Assembly (NCBI RefSeq): GCF_014805685.1 | Contig: NC_060902.1 | Location: forward strand, 3,020,286 to 3,084,285 | Direction of reading: 5' to 3' | DNA length: 64,000 nt | Source of the DNA: Silurus meridionalis | Taxonomy: Eukaryota > Chordata > Actinopteri > Siluriformes > Siluridae | Shown here: in pieces, positions 37,101 to 48,800 of the stretch | Position numbering within the stretch: the first letter of the stretch is position 1 | Layout of the letters: every line of letters starts with the position of its first letter | Made by a program: the position numbers and the translations under genes | The notes under the pieces: generated by a model | What the model was told of the DNA's origin: nothing | The model's input: only the letters and a program-made list of their open reading frames with translations | Databases searched by the model: none

Positions 37101-39038
37101 TTGTAAAATTCGTTGGGTGCGGCTTATATATGGGCGCGCTTTATAGTCCGGAAATTACGGTAAGAAGGATAAGCTGTAACTCATACCTTCACCACACCCA
37201 TCCACATGTCTTTGCTAGCTGAAAAGCCATGGAGCATGAGTATAGAAGGCCGGCTTCCAGGCTTTCCACGGTGTGTGTAACAAAAGCGATATCCGTTGTG
37301 CTCTGCATAATCCACCTGCAGTCCCAGTCTCCTTCTCCAATACCTAAACAGTAAGAGAATTACATTTTTCGCTAAACCAAAGTGATAACGACATGACAAT
37401 TCTTCGGTGCACAAAGCAAGACCATGGTTTGCCAAGTCTGGAGTGAAAGAGTTCGAGTGTCCTACACGTTGACCAGACTTCAACCCCACTGAACTCCTCT
37501 AGAATAGATAAAGCATTGAAGGGGGTACAATCTCTGGAATTGGGTGGTCACCAAACATATATATGATCGTGATGTCCACAAAATTTGCAATATATTGTAT
37601 ACTTTGGACCCCGGATTTTGATGCTCCCCAGCTCCAGAGTCCATGATTCAATCTTTCCAAAACATCTTTCAATCATTTAACTTCAGTAAGGATTACTTTT
37701 CCTGGTTAGAGATTGCAATAGATCCAAAGTCCAACATCGGAGCACTGGGTATAAGACACCAGTCTATCGCAGTCACTTCTTCTGGCTACTCCCATTAGGG
37801 GTCACCACAGAGGACCATCTGGCTCCATACCCCCCTGTCCTCTACATCTGCCTCTTTTGAACCAAATACCTGCATGTCTTCCCTCACCACATATACACAT
37901 TAGGGAGCATTTAGTTTAAAGTAACCAGTCCCTTTGCTGGTAGGTTCATGGAAGGTGGATTAAGCCTGGAGGAGACTATAAATGTGGTCTTAAAAATGCA
38001 CAACTCATAAAGACAATGTCTCATTTTCACAACTGAACAAAGAATATAAAATCTGATATTGTGATTTTTGCCAGAGCAGCTTCTATACGCTTAAAGCTTA
38101 ATGACCAGACCATGTTCTGGCTTTAAATAAAATAAATTACACCTAATAAAATTACACCTAATAAACACTAATAAACCTCTGTGGATGCATTTATATTTGA
38201 AATGTATGAAGCAACGATGTTGAGCCTGGATAAGTGTTGCAAGGTTTTATTTTCAGTACTGATATATGGTATACTGATATATGGTATATTTGTATTCCAT
38301 AAATAAGCAGAAAATATTCGGCTGATGCGAAAATGATAACAGGTTCAAAGTTTTGCTGCATCTGCTTTCAGGCCCCAAAACTGCTTTGCAGAGCAAAAAG
38401 AAATTGCTCATGCACAGAAATTCTGCATTAAAAAGAGTTAAAACTCTTCTTATCAATCTGCTCCTACTGTAAGTAAAAATGCTGCAGAATTGAAAAAAAG
38501 GTCCTGTGGCTTATTTACCTCACATTCACAAATAGAAAAAGGTCAGGTTAAAATAACAGGAGTGGCTTTTTGTGGCTGAAAGGGTTTTATGACCCGTCCA
38601 TCACCCCTGACTGGGTCACGATGACTTGAATCCCCGGTGCAAATTACATAATGCTCAGATGCAATATTTAAGCAAAATCCACAGGGATTTCATCATGTCC
38701 TTGAAATAATCTGCAATGCAGACCTCCTTAAGCATGAGCTGATCAGTAATATTACATTTACTGGATTATATTTACATATATATAAAATCTCTGGGGTGAC
38801 AATTGTACAATAAACTGCATTAAAAATAGACAGTTACACCCTCTTTAGTTAAGGCAAAGAATGAATAAGGCTGTATTTATGTAGATCAAACGTATAATAT
38901 AATGTATGTGAAAGGAAAAGGAAACAATACTATGGGTAAATAAATAAAATATGTAAAAGAATATACAGAATTCAGTACCAGCAATAAAGCTGTACCTGTT
39001 TTTGTTAGGAGACAACCTAAACCTTTAGTCTTTCCAAA

Positions 39039-39084
<46 letters not shown>

Positions 39085-40636
39085 GAAACAGAAATATGAA
39101 GATATTTTGAGTTTGTTTGCCAGATACGAAATGATTGCACTTTGTATCGGAAATGTATTTTGGCATAAAGAGAACATGTAGTGGAATGGATGTAATTTAT
39201 AGTAATAACAAAAAGAATTAATAACAATTATATAATTAAAATAATTATAAATTTGTTCTAAATCTTATGCGCATTTCTATTATACACCAGACGTTCCATG
39301 GAGCATACTGTCTTGTATTACAGTAGTGAAAATCACTATTATTATTATTATTGCTATTGTTATTACTGCTTTACTGGCCGTATAATTAAATGTGTCAAAC
39401 TTCAATAGCTGAATAACTGCTGTAAATAATCCAAAACTGTCCCTGGTCTGTCATTGGAAAGTTCAAGAATATGATGCAGAAATCCAAATACCATAAATAA
39501 TATTTAAATATTTCATAAATCTGTACTAAAGTGTTCAGTGTACAGCTGCAGTATATTCAAGCTGTTAACATTGACAAATTCTCTCGTCCCACATAGGGAT
39601 TTGTCCCCATACACTGTATGTGGGTGTGACTGAGCGCCCCCTTTGACCCACTTCTATTCCATGAGGCTGAAGATAAGCAGAAAGTACCTTCCCTAATCTT
39701 AATTACCAGATAAGGGTGTAAAATAAAATCCTTCATTCTGAAGTCTGGAGAGTACGTTAAGATTGAGACTGCAGCATGAGCGTTCGAGTGCAGCAAAGAC
39801 AAGAGAGAACGAGTGAGCAGAGAAAACAAGAACAAGTCTGCAGGATGTAGAATGAAGAAAACTAGAACAGAAATCACTCATAATTTAGAGAGAACACAGA
39901 AGGAACAGCAGGACACTCAAAACTTTCTATGTCTTTATACTTTATATGACATTGTAAACAAATGTGTGCTTCCAGATTTGTGACAACAGTTTGGAGAAGA
40001 AGCACATATGATTGGAAAAGTCAGGTGTCCCAACACCTGTTCCGGCTAATGAGATTGTGACTGACCTAGTATTTTTATTGGTCTGTTTGAATTTGAGGGG
40101 TGGAGCCTCACTTATAAATGACCTACCTGGAGGGAGAGAAAAAAAAACTGGTAGTTTGTTGGACTAGTAGCCAACGTTTCGTTTGTCATGATGTAAAGTG
40201 CTAATCGTTTGTTTAAGTTTTCTCTTATTTTGTTTTGTACTTTTGTTTAGTTTTTTCCCTTCTATTTGGAACCATGTTGGACGATTCCTGTTCCACTGTT
40301 TGGTGCATGCTCTGAGAAGAAAAGAATTTAAGTAACCTCAAGAAACTTCAGTTTTAGTGCTCATTTTGCTGCCTACTTTGCACCTATCAAGACGGTCACA
40401 TTACACTTTTATAGAAAGCCAAATGCAATTTAGAAGCACTGTGGTGTAGTGCAATTTTATCAAGAAGCAGAATTAAACTACCAACAAAACATTGAGCAGG
40501 AAACACACCACACTCACCAGTAATAAATCTTGAAAAGTGCTGCAGGCCAAAGCAGAAAAGAAGCCAGGAAAGCTAAAATGGGGATTGCAAGAGTGCCTCC
40601 AGCAATGAAGAACACGTTCATCACGTCCAGATCCAT
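31175..40636 (-). CDS. abhd6: Monoacylglycerol lipase ABHD6
   Basis: Eight coding exons on the minus strand (40636-40518, 37343-37187, 36264-36151, 35213-35081, 34078-33921, 32727-32682, 32593-32493, 31357-31175) join in phase to 336 residues, close to the 337 of human ABHD6. ABHD6 hydrolyses monoacylglycerols, including 2-arachidonoylglycerol, and is a single-pass membrane protein with its active site in the cytosol. Visible features: an N-terminal membrane helix (about residues 9-30), the LHGFSASKDMW oxyanion region, the nucleophile elbow GTSMGG (Ser148), Asp275 in WGKQDQ and His303 in NCGHSVV. The start MDLDVMNVFF matches the family. All introns are GT-AG. A splice acceptor at 40650 implies a noncoding first exon upstream. 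Intron 7 holds an RTE LINE fragment and intron 2 a TIR element. Identity is certain; the a/b paralogue is not resolved. Confidence 0.97.
31650..32280 (+). mobile_element. RTE/BovB-type LINE reverse transcriptase fragment
   Basis: The conceptual translation shows VDLVKAYDRVPNEELWY, CAVGTTDWFQV and LHQGSALSPFLFSVVID, then after a deletion RRGMKVSRSKTEYMCMNE, VEEFRYLGSTV and RRVSARVKGKVY. These are the ordered RT motifs of RTE elements. It lies antisense in abhd6 intron 7. Frame changes and missing segments show it is dead. Confidence 0.88.
34676..34815 (-). mobile_element. RTE LINE 3' tail fragment
   Basis: Minus-strand match to the RTE end (complement of AGGGGTCGCCAAAGCGGATC, then TCTGCCCTTTCAAACCAACC). 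It lies in abhd6 intron 4, in the same orientation as the gene. No coding remains. Confidence 0.65.
36385..37160. mobile_element. TIR element (pogo-like MITE), 776 bp
   Basis: The ends CCGTATTTTTCGGACTATAA and the complement of TTATAGTCCGGAAATTACGG pair with two mismatches, flanked by TA at 36383-36384 and 37161-37162. GCGGCTTA-type subrepeats recur near both ends. Inside, on the plus strand near 36630, MPKDKLPREIVVKGRRKT could be a trace of a DNA-binding domain, but no catalytic region remains. It sits in abhd6 intron 2. Confidence 0.82.
37776..37885 (-). mobile_element. RTE LINE 3' tail fragment
   Basis: It matches the minus-strand tail (complement of CTACTCCCATTAGGGGTCAC, then CCTCTACATCTGCCTCTTTT). 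It lies between abhd6 exons 1 and 2. Confidence 0.65.
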
Positions 40637-41525
40637 CACCGCAGTTCACCTGTGAAACAGAAAAAGGAGCATTACATACATGTTGTTTTTCAAGGTTTAT
40701 CACTAGCCTGTGATTTATTGGGACTTTTTTTAGGTTTACAGAATAAAAAAGATTACATAAGAAAACTAATAAGATCACTGTCCTCCAAACTGGACAAGCT
40801 GTATCTCGAAAGAACATTGTGAGAAGAATCCCCTGCCAACCCTGGGATCCTCCTGCCAAATGACACACTGGTGAGCACTGAGTGCTGATTTTCTATTGCT
40901 GTCTATGATTTTCTTTACTGTGCTCTTTAAACATTGCATATTCTAAGTTAACAATAAAAATGTATCATTGTGTGGAAATTTTATTATATTTTAAATGCAA
41001 GCATTTCTATGCAAAAAATACATACAATACAGAAATCAATGAAATGTTACATAACATCGAATGTAATCTAATATTCGGAAGTGTAATATTTATAACTCAA
41101 CTTAACTGCAATGGTAAAATGGCTCAACATATTTTCCAAAGAAAAATACAGTAATATGAAAAGTACATAATGGTATTTTCATTAATGCATTTATTTGATC
41201 CTAGTAAGGTCCCAATGAATCCAGAGCCCATACCAGGAACACAGTCTGGATCAGGAAAACACCCTGGATGGGAAACCAGAGAACCTGGATGGAAAACCTG
41301 TGTCTAAGGATGTCTAAAAAAAGATTATTGGTTTCACTTTATATAAAAATGTAAATCATTTAGAGTAAAATTAACATACGTTCAAAGTGCACATGCAGTT
41401 CTGTGCACAAGTCTAAGCTACATGCATGGAAACACTGTAAAGGGGGAAAAAATGGCATTAATATACAATAAAGTGCAGTAAGCACTAATAACAGTGTCCC
41501 AAAAAACCTCTAGACACAGAGAAAC

Positions 41526-41703
41526 TGAATTATTTAATTATTTATTTATTCATTCATTCATTCATTTATTTATTTATTTTACCAAATATGTGTAGCAAAA
41601 TTCATGCAACCATGTGGATGGATGGATGGATGGATGGATAGATGGATGGATGGATGGATGGATGGATGGATGGATGGATGGATGGATGGATGGATGGATG
41701 GAA
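41526..41703. repeat. (ATTT)n and (GGAT)n tetranucleotide arrays
   Basis: About 50 bases of ATTT/ATTC variants end at 41579; (GGAT)n starts at 41617 with one AGAT interruption. They lie in the first intron of abhd6. Confidence 0.93.
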
Positions 41704-42183
41704 TGATGAACGGACGGACAGTGTAGGGTCCCCTCATATCACCAATATAGTTCAAAGTCAATCAGATCCTTACAACTGCCCATTTCTTCTGCTTTCAACA
41801 CATCAACTTTGAGAGCTAACTGTTCACTTGCTACTGCACTTAAAAATCAGTTTATGAAAGTGAAGTTCTTCATTTCACCTGTCAGTGGTTTCAACATTAT
41901 GACTGAATAGGGTATATCATGTATTAGGAAATCAAACGACTTGGTACAGATTTGTACTGGTGAACATATAGAGGAACATATCTGTATATTCTATGATTAA
42001 GACTTCACAATGCATATGTGTGTGTGTCACCAGGATGGCAAATCAATACCCAGAGAAGCATTGCTGAGGTTGATGAGTGAACATGTGGAAGAGATAAAAA
42101 CCATGAACAGAACACAAAGTCCAAAATCGTCACATGACTGCTGAAGCCAAAATTACGTATCTGTGAGTAATAAAATAGAAAAG

Positions 42184-42632
42184 AAAAAAAAAGGAAAGGA
42201 AAGGAAAGGAAAGGAAAGGAAAGAAGATGGAAAAAGAGGAAAGAAAAATAAAGGAAAGGAAAGAAGATAAAAGGAAAAAAAGGAAAGGAAAGAAGATGAA
42301 AGGAAAGATGTAGTAAGAAAAGGAAAGGAAAGAAGATGAGAGGAAAGAAGATGAAAGGAAAGATGTAGTAAGGAAAGATGTAGTAAGGAAAGGAAAGGAA
42401 AGAAGATGTAGGGAAAGAAAAGAAGATGAAATGAAAGATGTAGTAAGGAAAGGAAAGTAAAGAAGATGAAAAGAAAGAAAAGAAGAGGAAAGGAAAGATG
42501 TAGTAAGGAAAGGAAAGGAAAGAAGATGAAAGGAAAGGAATGAAGATGAAAGAAAAGGAAAGGAAAGGAAAGGAAAGGAAAGGAAAGGAAAGGAAAGGAA
42601 AGGAAAGGAAAGGAAAGGAAAGGAAAGGAAGA
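42184..42632. repeat. (GGAAA)n purine-only tract, about 450 bp
   Basis: Almost every base on the plus strand is A or G: GGAAA units with GATGAAA and GATGTAGTAA interruptions, becoming pure from 42556 to 42630. The opposite strand is the sense strand of abhd6, so the transcript would carry a long CU-rich tract in its first intron. The long antisense open frames (Phe/Leu/Ser/Pro only) are not genes. Confidence 0.95.
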
Positions 42633-42783
42633 CACACAGCCCTGCAGTAAGTATCTGTTTTGGTGATTATCCTCCGCATGGCTGCTGTTTGGTATAAACA
42701 GTCAAATAAAACACAAAGTCGGATTTATTTATAAACGCGTTTCATCCCCATAATAAACATTTAATATTATACACACACCTTAC

Positions 42784-42844
42784 CTTCAGCAGCCTCCCAA
42801 AGAGTCACAGGGTTTCTATTCAAATACCGACTGTTCTTCCTCCT

Positions 42845-42845
<1 letters not shown>
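42784..42845 (-). other. abhd6: Candidate noncoding first exon of abhd6
   Basis: On the minus strand, CTTTGGGAGGCTGCTGAAG is followed by a consensus donor GTAAGG at 42783. The first coding exon has a good acceptor at 40650 with 13 untranslated bases before ATG, so an upstream exon is needed and this fits. The upstream limit is unknown; a (CA)n array lies immediately before it. This is inference from splice signals only. Confidence 0.5.

Positions 42846-42895
<50 letters not shown>
42846..42895. repeat. (CA)n microsatellite
   Basis: About 48 bases of CA, just upstream of the candidate abhd6 first exon. A second array of similar length is at 43083-43132. Confidence 0.95.
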
Positions 42896-43080
42896 CCTCA
42901 GTCGTACGAAAGGTTAGATGATCAGACGATACAAGGTTGCCAGGTTGATTGAAACAAATCCAACAAGTTCTTGTTAGTAAAATAGCAATTATCCAATCTA
43001 AATGGTAAACACTTTACGTGCTTTACTTTATTTTTCAGTGTTCTAAGGATTACATTAAACAAACAAAAAAAAAAGAGATA

Positions 43081-43082
<2 letters not shown>

Positions 43083-43132
<50 letters not shown>
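43083..43132. repeat. (CA)n microsatellite
   Basis: About 50 bases of CA. Positions 43133-43820 on its right hold no recognisable gene. Confidence 0.95.
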
Positions 43133-43134
<2 letters not shown>

Positions 43135-43822
43135 TTAATTTATTTTAATAAGATTAATATGGTTCCTTTTTAACTTGTAGTGATGTTAAGTTTTTGTATG
43201 ATGTTAATAGAGTATAAGTCATGGAGTCTGTAAAATATGGTACATAAGTGTAATTAAAATTTTGTTGTATGTACGGGTTTAACGTCAATCTGGCAACACA
43301 CAATTGGCCGCAAAAGCGAGGATTTCTGTGCCTCGCGCCGCTCTGAGCTTTAAAGGGGTTAATGTTGTCACTTTTATGCCGACAGAAAAGTCTGAAATGC
43401 CTGTCAGGTGCACAGTGTGTTCTTCTCTGATTTAAGTGTAAAGAGGACACATGTCCTCACAAAACTTCCAATGTCCGTAATATGAGAAAGTGTTCTCAGT
43501 AATATGACAAGCTGCATTTCTGTCTTGTGGGAATTACTGGTTATACTGCTAGAATGTAATCCAAAACAGAAATCCTATTTGGCAAATAATTCACAACATA
43601 AAATGGTCACATTACGCAAATTTTTGTGGGATAAAATGAATGAAACACTTCAGGATGTGATGGGAGACATGAATTGACTATGTGGTCGTAACAGTGGCTT
43701 CACGTTGTGTCAGGCCTCATCACAGCTGATTGATCTACGCTGATTATTGTCCTATAATATTCATATTTTATTTTATATTACCATCCCATTGGGTGTCTAA
43801 AAAACTAACAGGAGATAAACTA

Positions 43823-44312
43823 CACTATATTGCCAAAAGTATTGGGTCACCTGACATTTCCTGCTATATGTGGTTCTTTTACAAACCGTCACCACAAAGC
43901 TGGAGGTGCTCAATTGTACAGGACGTCTTTAGATGTGCTGTAATAAAATTCTGTATTCACTTGAACTTGGAAACCCAAAACCTGTTCCAGCATGGCAATG
44001 CCCCTGTGCACAAAGTGAGCTCCTGGTTTACATGCTTTGGGGAGGAAGATCTTGAGTGGCCTGCTATAGAGCTCTGATCTCATCCCTACTGAACACCTTT
44101 GGGATTAATTGGAACGCTGACTGCACCCCAGGCCTCTTCACCTACATCAGTACCTGCCTTTCGTAACACACTTGTCGCTGATGAACACAAATATCCATAA
44201 GGAACACTCCATAATCTAGTGGAACATCTTCCCAGAAGAGTGGAGGGAATTATAAGAGCAAATTGGGACTCAATACTTTTATAGGTGACCCAATACTTTT
44301 GGCAATATAGTG
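43823..44312 (+). mobile_element. Deleted Tc1-like element, 490 bp
   Basis: The ends are inverted repeats (CACTATATTGCCAAAAGTAT, then TGGGTCACC, on both ends) with TA at 43821-43822 and 44313-44314. The inside keeps Tc1 transposase traces: FQHGNAPVHKVSSWF, then a decayed DLIPTEHLWD-like stretch near 44075-44110. Related elements lie at 52317 and 63689. Confidence 0.85.
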
Positions 44313-44706
44313 TATTTATTCATGTGGGTTTTTACATTTATTTAAACATAATTTTTACATTTATTCTTTCCTTGAAAGTGTAAAATGGTTTAATTGGATG
44401 ACAGGGTCGAGATAATGCTTCTTTGTTGCTTCCTGACTTTTTAGACACATTGTATTCAAAGACATTGTTGAACTTCCCAGTTCCCAGTCCCAGATATTAT
44501 TCAGATAAATTATATTTCCATTTTAAAATGTTATTACTCTGATATAACAATAATATAATAGAATAATAATGCTAATACATCTTTTTCAAAAGTAGTAAAC
44601 CTTTTATTATTATTAGGATTAGAAAAAAATATATTAAAACTAATATATATATATAAACTAATATAAAACTAAAATTAAAAAGATCAGCAAAAAAATAGAG
44701 TGGACT

Positions 44707-45175
44707 CAATCTTTCGGCTTCTCCCATTAGGGGTCGCCACAGCGGATCATCCGTCTCCATACCCCCTGTCCTCTACATCTGCCTCTTTCACACCAACTAC
44801 CTGCATGTCTTCCTTCACCACATCCCTAAACCTCCTCCTTTGCCTTCCTCTATTCCTTCTTCCTGGTGGCTCCATCCTCAGCATTCTCCTACTGATATAC
44901 CCCATGTCCCTCCTCTGCACATGTCCAAACCATCTCAATCTCGTCTCCATCACCTTGTCTCCAAAACGTCCAACATGCGCCGTCCCTCTAATAAACTCAT
45001 TTCTAATCCTGTCCATCGTCATCACTCACAACGAAAACCTCAACATCTTCAGCTCTGCTACCTCCAGCTCCACCTCCTGTCTTTTACTCAATGCCACTGT
45101 CTCTAAATCATACATCTTCTCAGGTCTCAAGACCTTGTGTTCTGCACAAAGCCATAATTCAATGATGAACCCTTA
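44707..45175 (-). mobile_element. RTE-type LINE 3' end
   Basis: Minus strand: EVELEVAELKM-like residues, then MMTMDRIRNEFIRGTAHVGR, LRWFGHVQRRDMGYISRRML and a basic patch, then the tail over GATCCGCTGTGGCGACCCCT. It is a longer copy of the insert at 17113-17518 and is 5'-truncated. It lies in the spacer between abhd6 and the DNase gene. After it, 45176-45370 resembles a Tc1 remnant. Confidence 0.85.
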
Positions 45176-45818
45176 AGGATTTACTGGGACCCTGACTGCA
45201 CCTCAGACCTCCTCATGCCACAACAGTGACCAAACTCTTTAATGCTCTTGAATACAAATTCCCCTAGAGCCCCCAGAAACAACCTGGAACAGGATGTTCT
45301 CCAACCACAAAGGTGTGAAGAGTTTTGGAATACTTTTCACTTTGAGGTGAAGGTTCTGTCCTAAATATGTTATGTATTTTAAAGTTCTGCAGAACCTTGT
45401 TTCAATAATGGGTTTTACACATTTATTATTTACTTATTTTTAAGCTACTGTTATGGTCTTTTTTTAATTAAGTGGCATGAATTCAACTCTATAGATGATT
45501 CAATTGTTCATCACGTTTATAAACCATGGCAAAAGTCTATATTTGTGAGCAAACTGAATATCAAACAATTAAATACTCATTACTCTCATTTTTCAGCTTC
45601 TCTCAGAGCACGACCTTTGAACCGACACTACTTTTTCACTGCCTAATATGGAGTTGTTTACAGAAAGCTACACGATACAGTCACGTGTTCACGGTTCCTA
45701 TGGATAAAACGTTTTCTATGTATAGTGGTGTTTTTAGTGTACAAACGAGGAAGCAATAGGAGGAAGTGCTAAGGGAAATATACAGCCAAGGAGCCTTCAG
45801 CTTCTCATTTTTGACGTA

Positions 45819-48800
45819 ATGAAGGCAGCCGTGTTTCTCCTGCTGAGCCTCGGAGGAGCTCTAGGCCTCAAAATATGCTCCTTCAACATCAGGTCCTTCG
45901 GAGAAAACAAAGTCTCTAAACCTGAAATACTAAAAGTGATCCTGGAGGTGAGAGTTGCTTTATGTATCTTCAGTATTTTGGTTTTATTTGATTTGAATTA
46001 AAACATACTATAATTATTTTACACTGTGCACATGCAATGCATTATTTGCAAATAAATGTTATTGTTTCATCATTCTCAGAATTAGAAACACACACACACA
46101 CACACACAAGGTCTTTGTTTTGGTGACAGAAACTTCCATGAACATCAACATTACAAAAAGAAACAATAAAAATAATGAAAAGTACACAATGTACAGTCAG
46201 GGTGACATGCAGAATTTCTAAAAAGATAAATAATATACTTTATACACTTTTTAAAGAAAAATAATCTGTATATTGCACGTTTACATATTGCGCTTGATTG
46301 TGTTTATGTAAATTGGTTGGTGTAATGGTGCTCATTAGGGGAATTACCTAGGAAAATAGCTGTTCTTGTGTTTTGTGTAGTTCTGGTGCTCAGTATTTAT
46401 TGCACCAGCCAGAAGCTTAAAGAGGTGGTAAAATAGGGGTGTGATGTCCTTGGAGATTTTGGATGCTCATTACCTCACTCTGAATACATAAAATAAATTC
46501 ACAGCATGTAGTAGATGCTCTTATACAGAGCGACTTACATTGATCTTATTTATACAATTGAGCAGTTATGGGTTCAAGGGCCTTGCTCAGGGGCCCCAGA
46601 GTGGCCTAGCCTTGGTGTGGTTGGGATTTGCAGAGATTGGAAGTAACAGAGTACAAATGCTTTGTTACTGTGCTTAAGAAGATTTTTCTGGTATCAGTAC
46701 TTTTACTTTTTTATTTTTTTGACTTTCTTTTGACTTTCATTTTTACACAAATGCATATCTCTAATTTCTACCTCTTACTTGCTTAATCAATTGATCTGAA
46801 AAGACTAATGTAACTCTCAGCACACCAAACTATTAATAAAATGATATCAATAAGTCAAACACTGATTATCTTTAAAAATTACCATGACCTTAAAAAATAA
46901 ATTGCACAGATAAGGCCACTATTGTGGTCAGTTCGAGTCTGGAGTTTCTTCCATCATTTATTCCTCTCAAAATTGTTTTGCCTGCTGTTGAACTAATGTT
47001 CAACTATATGTTCTCGCTAAGTAGATACCACCGAGCGGCAATCAAACAGAGCATGTGCTCTGCCCTGATTGGTGGCGTGATGCGTGATTGACCAGTTAAG
47101 TTTTTACACACTTATAAATAAAAAAAATACAGATTTTGCCATTTGTAGTTGAGTAAAAAGTGCGATATTTGACTTGAAATGTAGTGAAGTAAAGTAAACA
47201 TCTCCACAAATGGAAATACTTACAGTACAAATACACAAAAAAGTATATATACAATGAACAAAATTATAAACACAACACTTTTGTTTTTGCCCCCATTTTT
47301 CATGAGCTGAACTTAAAGATCTAAGACTTTTTCTATGTACACAAAAGTCCTATTTCTCTCAAATATTGTTCACAAATCTGTCTGAATCTGTCTAAGTTAC
47401 TAGCACTTCTGCTTTGCCGAGATAATCCATCCACCTCACAGGTGTGGCATCTCAAGATGCTAATTAGACAGCATGGTTATTGTACAGGTGTGCCTCAGGC
47501 TGGCCACAATAAAAGGCCACTCTAAAATGTGCAGTTTTATCTCTCAGTTTTATGCCACAGATGACGCAAGTTTTAATGGAGCGTGCGATTGGCATTCTGA
47601 CTGCAGGAATGTCCACCAGAGCTGTTACCTGTAAATTGAATGTTTATATTTCTACCATAAGCCGTCTCCAAAGGCGTTTGGAATGGAATACTAGCTAATG
47701 GAATACTAGCATGTGTTTTAAAGCTATAAGCAGGAAGTTGTGTAAATTCTAACTCATTGTGTTTTTGAGAATTCAAAATGTGTATTTTTAACTCCATGGG
47801 TTCTATTAGTGTTTCACTTCCCAAAGTATCAAGACTTTTTTCAAACTTCCTCCCATTAGGCCAATGGAGATAAACCAATACAGCACCTCTGTATTGATAT
47901 TGTTTTACCTTAAAAATATTTTTTTTTAAATAATTTTTATTTTATTTTAAAGGCTGTATGCTTGGGCCGTATTTGTTTGTTTGCCTGGACTATTTTCCAG
48001 ATCCTTGGATGGTTCAGTTTCCTTAAATGCTTACAAAACCGTCACTGTAACAAATAACAGTGAACCTTCATACATTTCAATGCCATTAAAATACTAACGA
48101 TTTCTTTAAATTGTACAAAAAAAAGCTAGTGTTTTATTGATTTCCTCATGTATCGATATGTTATGGCTTGTTATAGTATAGAGATACACTTTGAAAGGAC
48201 ACACCGTTGTCCTGTCCTGCACTATATAAAATAATTAAAGACACGGTTGCCAGGATTGCAGGTTTTACACTAAGGTGTGAGGCAATCTGCCAAGGTTTCA
48301 CTTCTATTCATAGGGAAGTGGTAGCTGAGTGGTTACTGCTCGGAAGGTCGGGGGGTTCAAGCCCCAGTATTGAAAAGCTGCCAATGTTGGTCTCTTGAGC
48401 AAGGCCTTTAACCCTCTGTGCTCCAGGGGAGCTGTATCATGGCTGACCTCAGCTTCCTTACATCGCTGGGATATGCTAAGAAAGAGTTTTACTGTCCTGT
48501 AATGTACATGTGACAAGTAAATGCATCAATCTATAAAAAATTGAATGCAGTTGATCTATAAATTACTGCAATGGCTAGAAGAGGGAAAAGGGAGTTCCAC
48601 AGAAATGTATGACTATATTTTGATTGCATTGCAATGTGAAACATACCTTCTGTGTCAGAATATTAAATAGAAGTAGCACAGAATGAGCTGCTACATGATG
48701 TATGACTGCATGTTGTCAACTCTCTACTGCTAATTAGAAGGTTGCTCTAAAATAAGGCTCCATAACAGTCTGTTATTACTCTTCACGCTGCAGAGCATCA

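Noticed and set aside
39557..39881. Minus-strand frames near 39.6-39.9 kb as an extra abhd6 exon
   Set aside because: The eight exons already join in phase to a full-length protein, and these frames show no similarity to the family.
42005..42679. Antisense open frames of 224 and 160 codons rich in Phe, Leu, Ser and Pro
   Set aside because: They come from the GGAAA repeat; there is no codon structure or domain.
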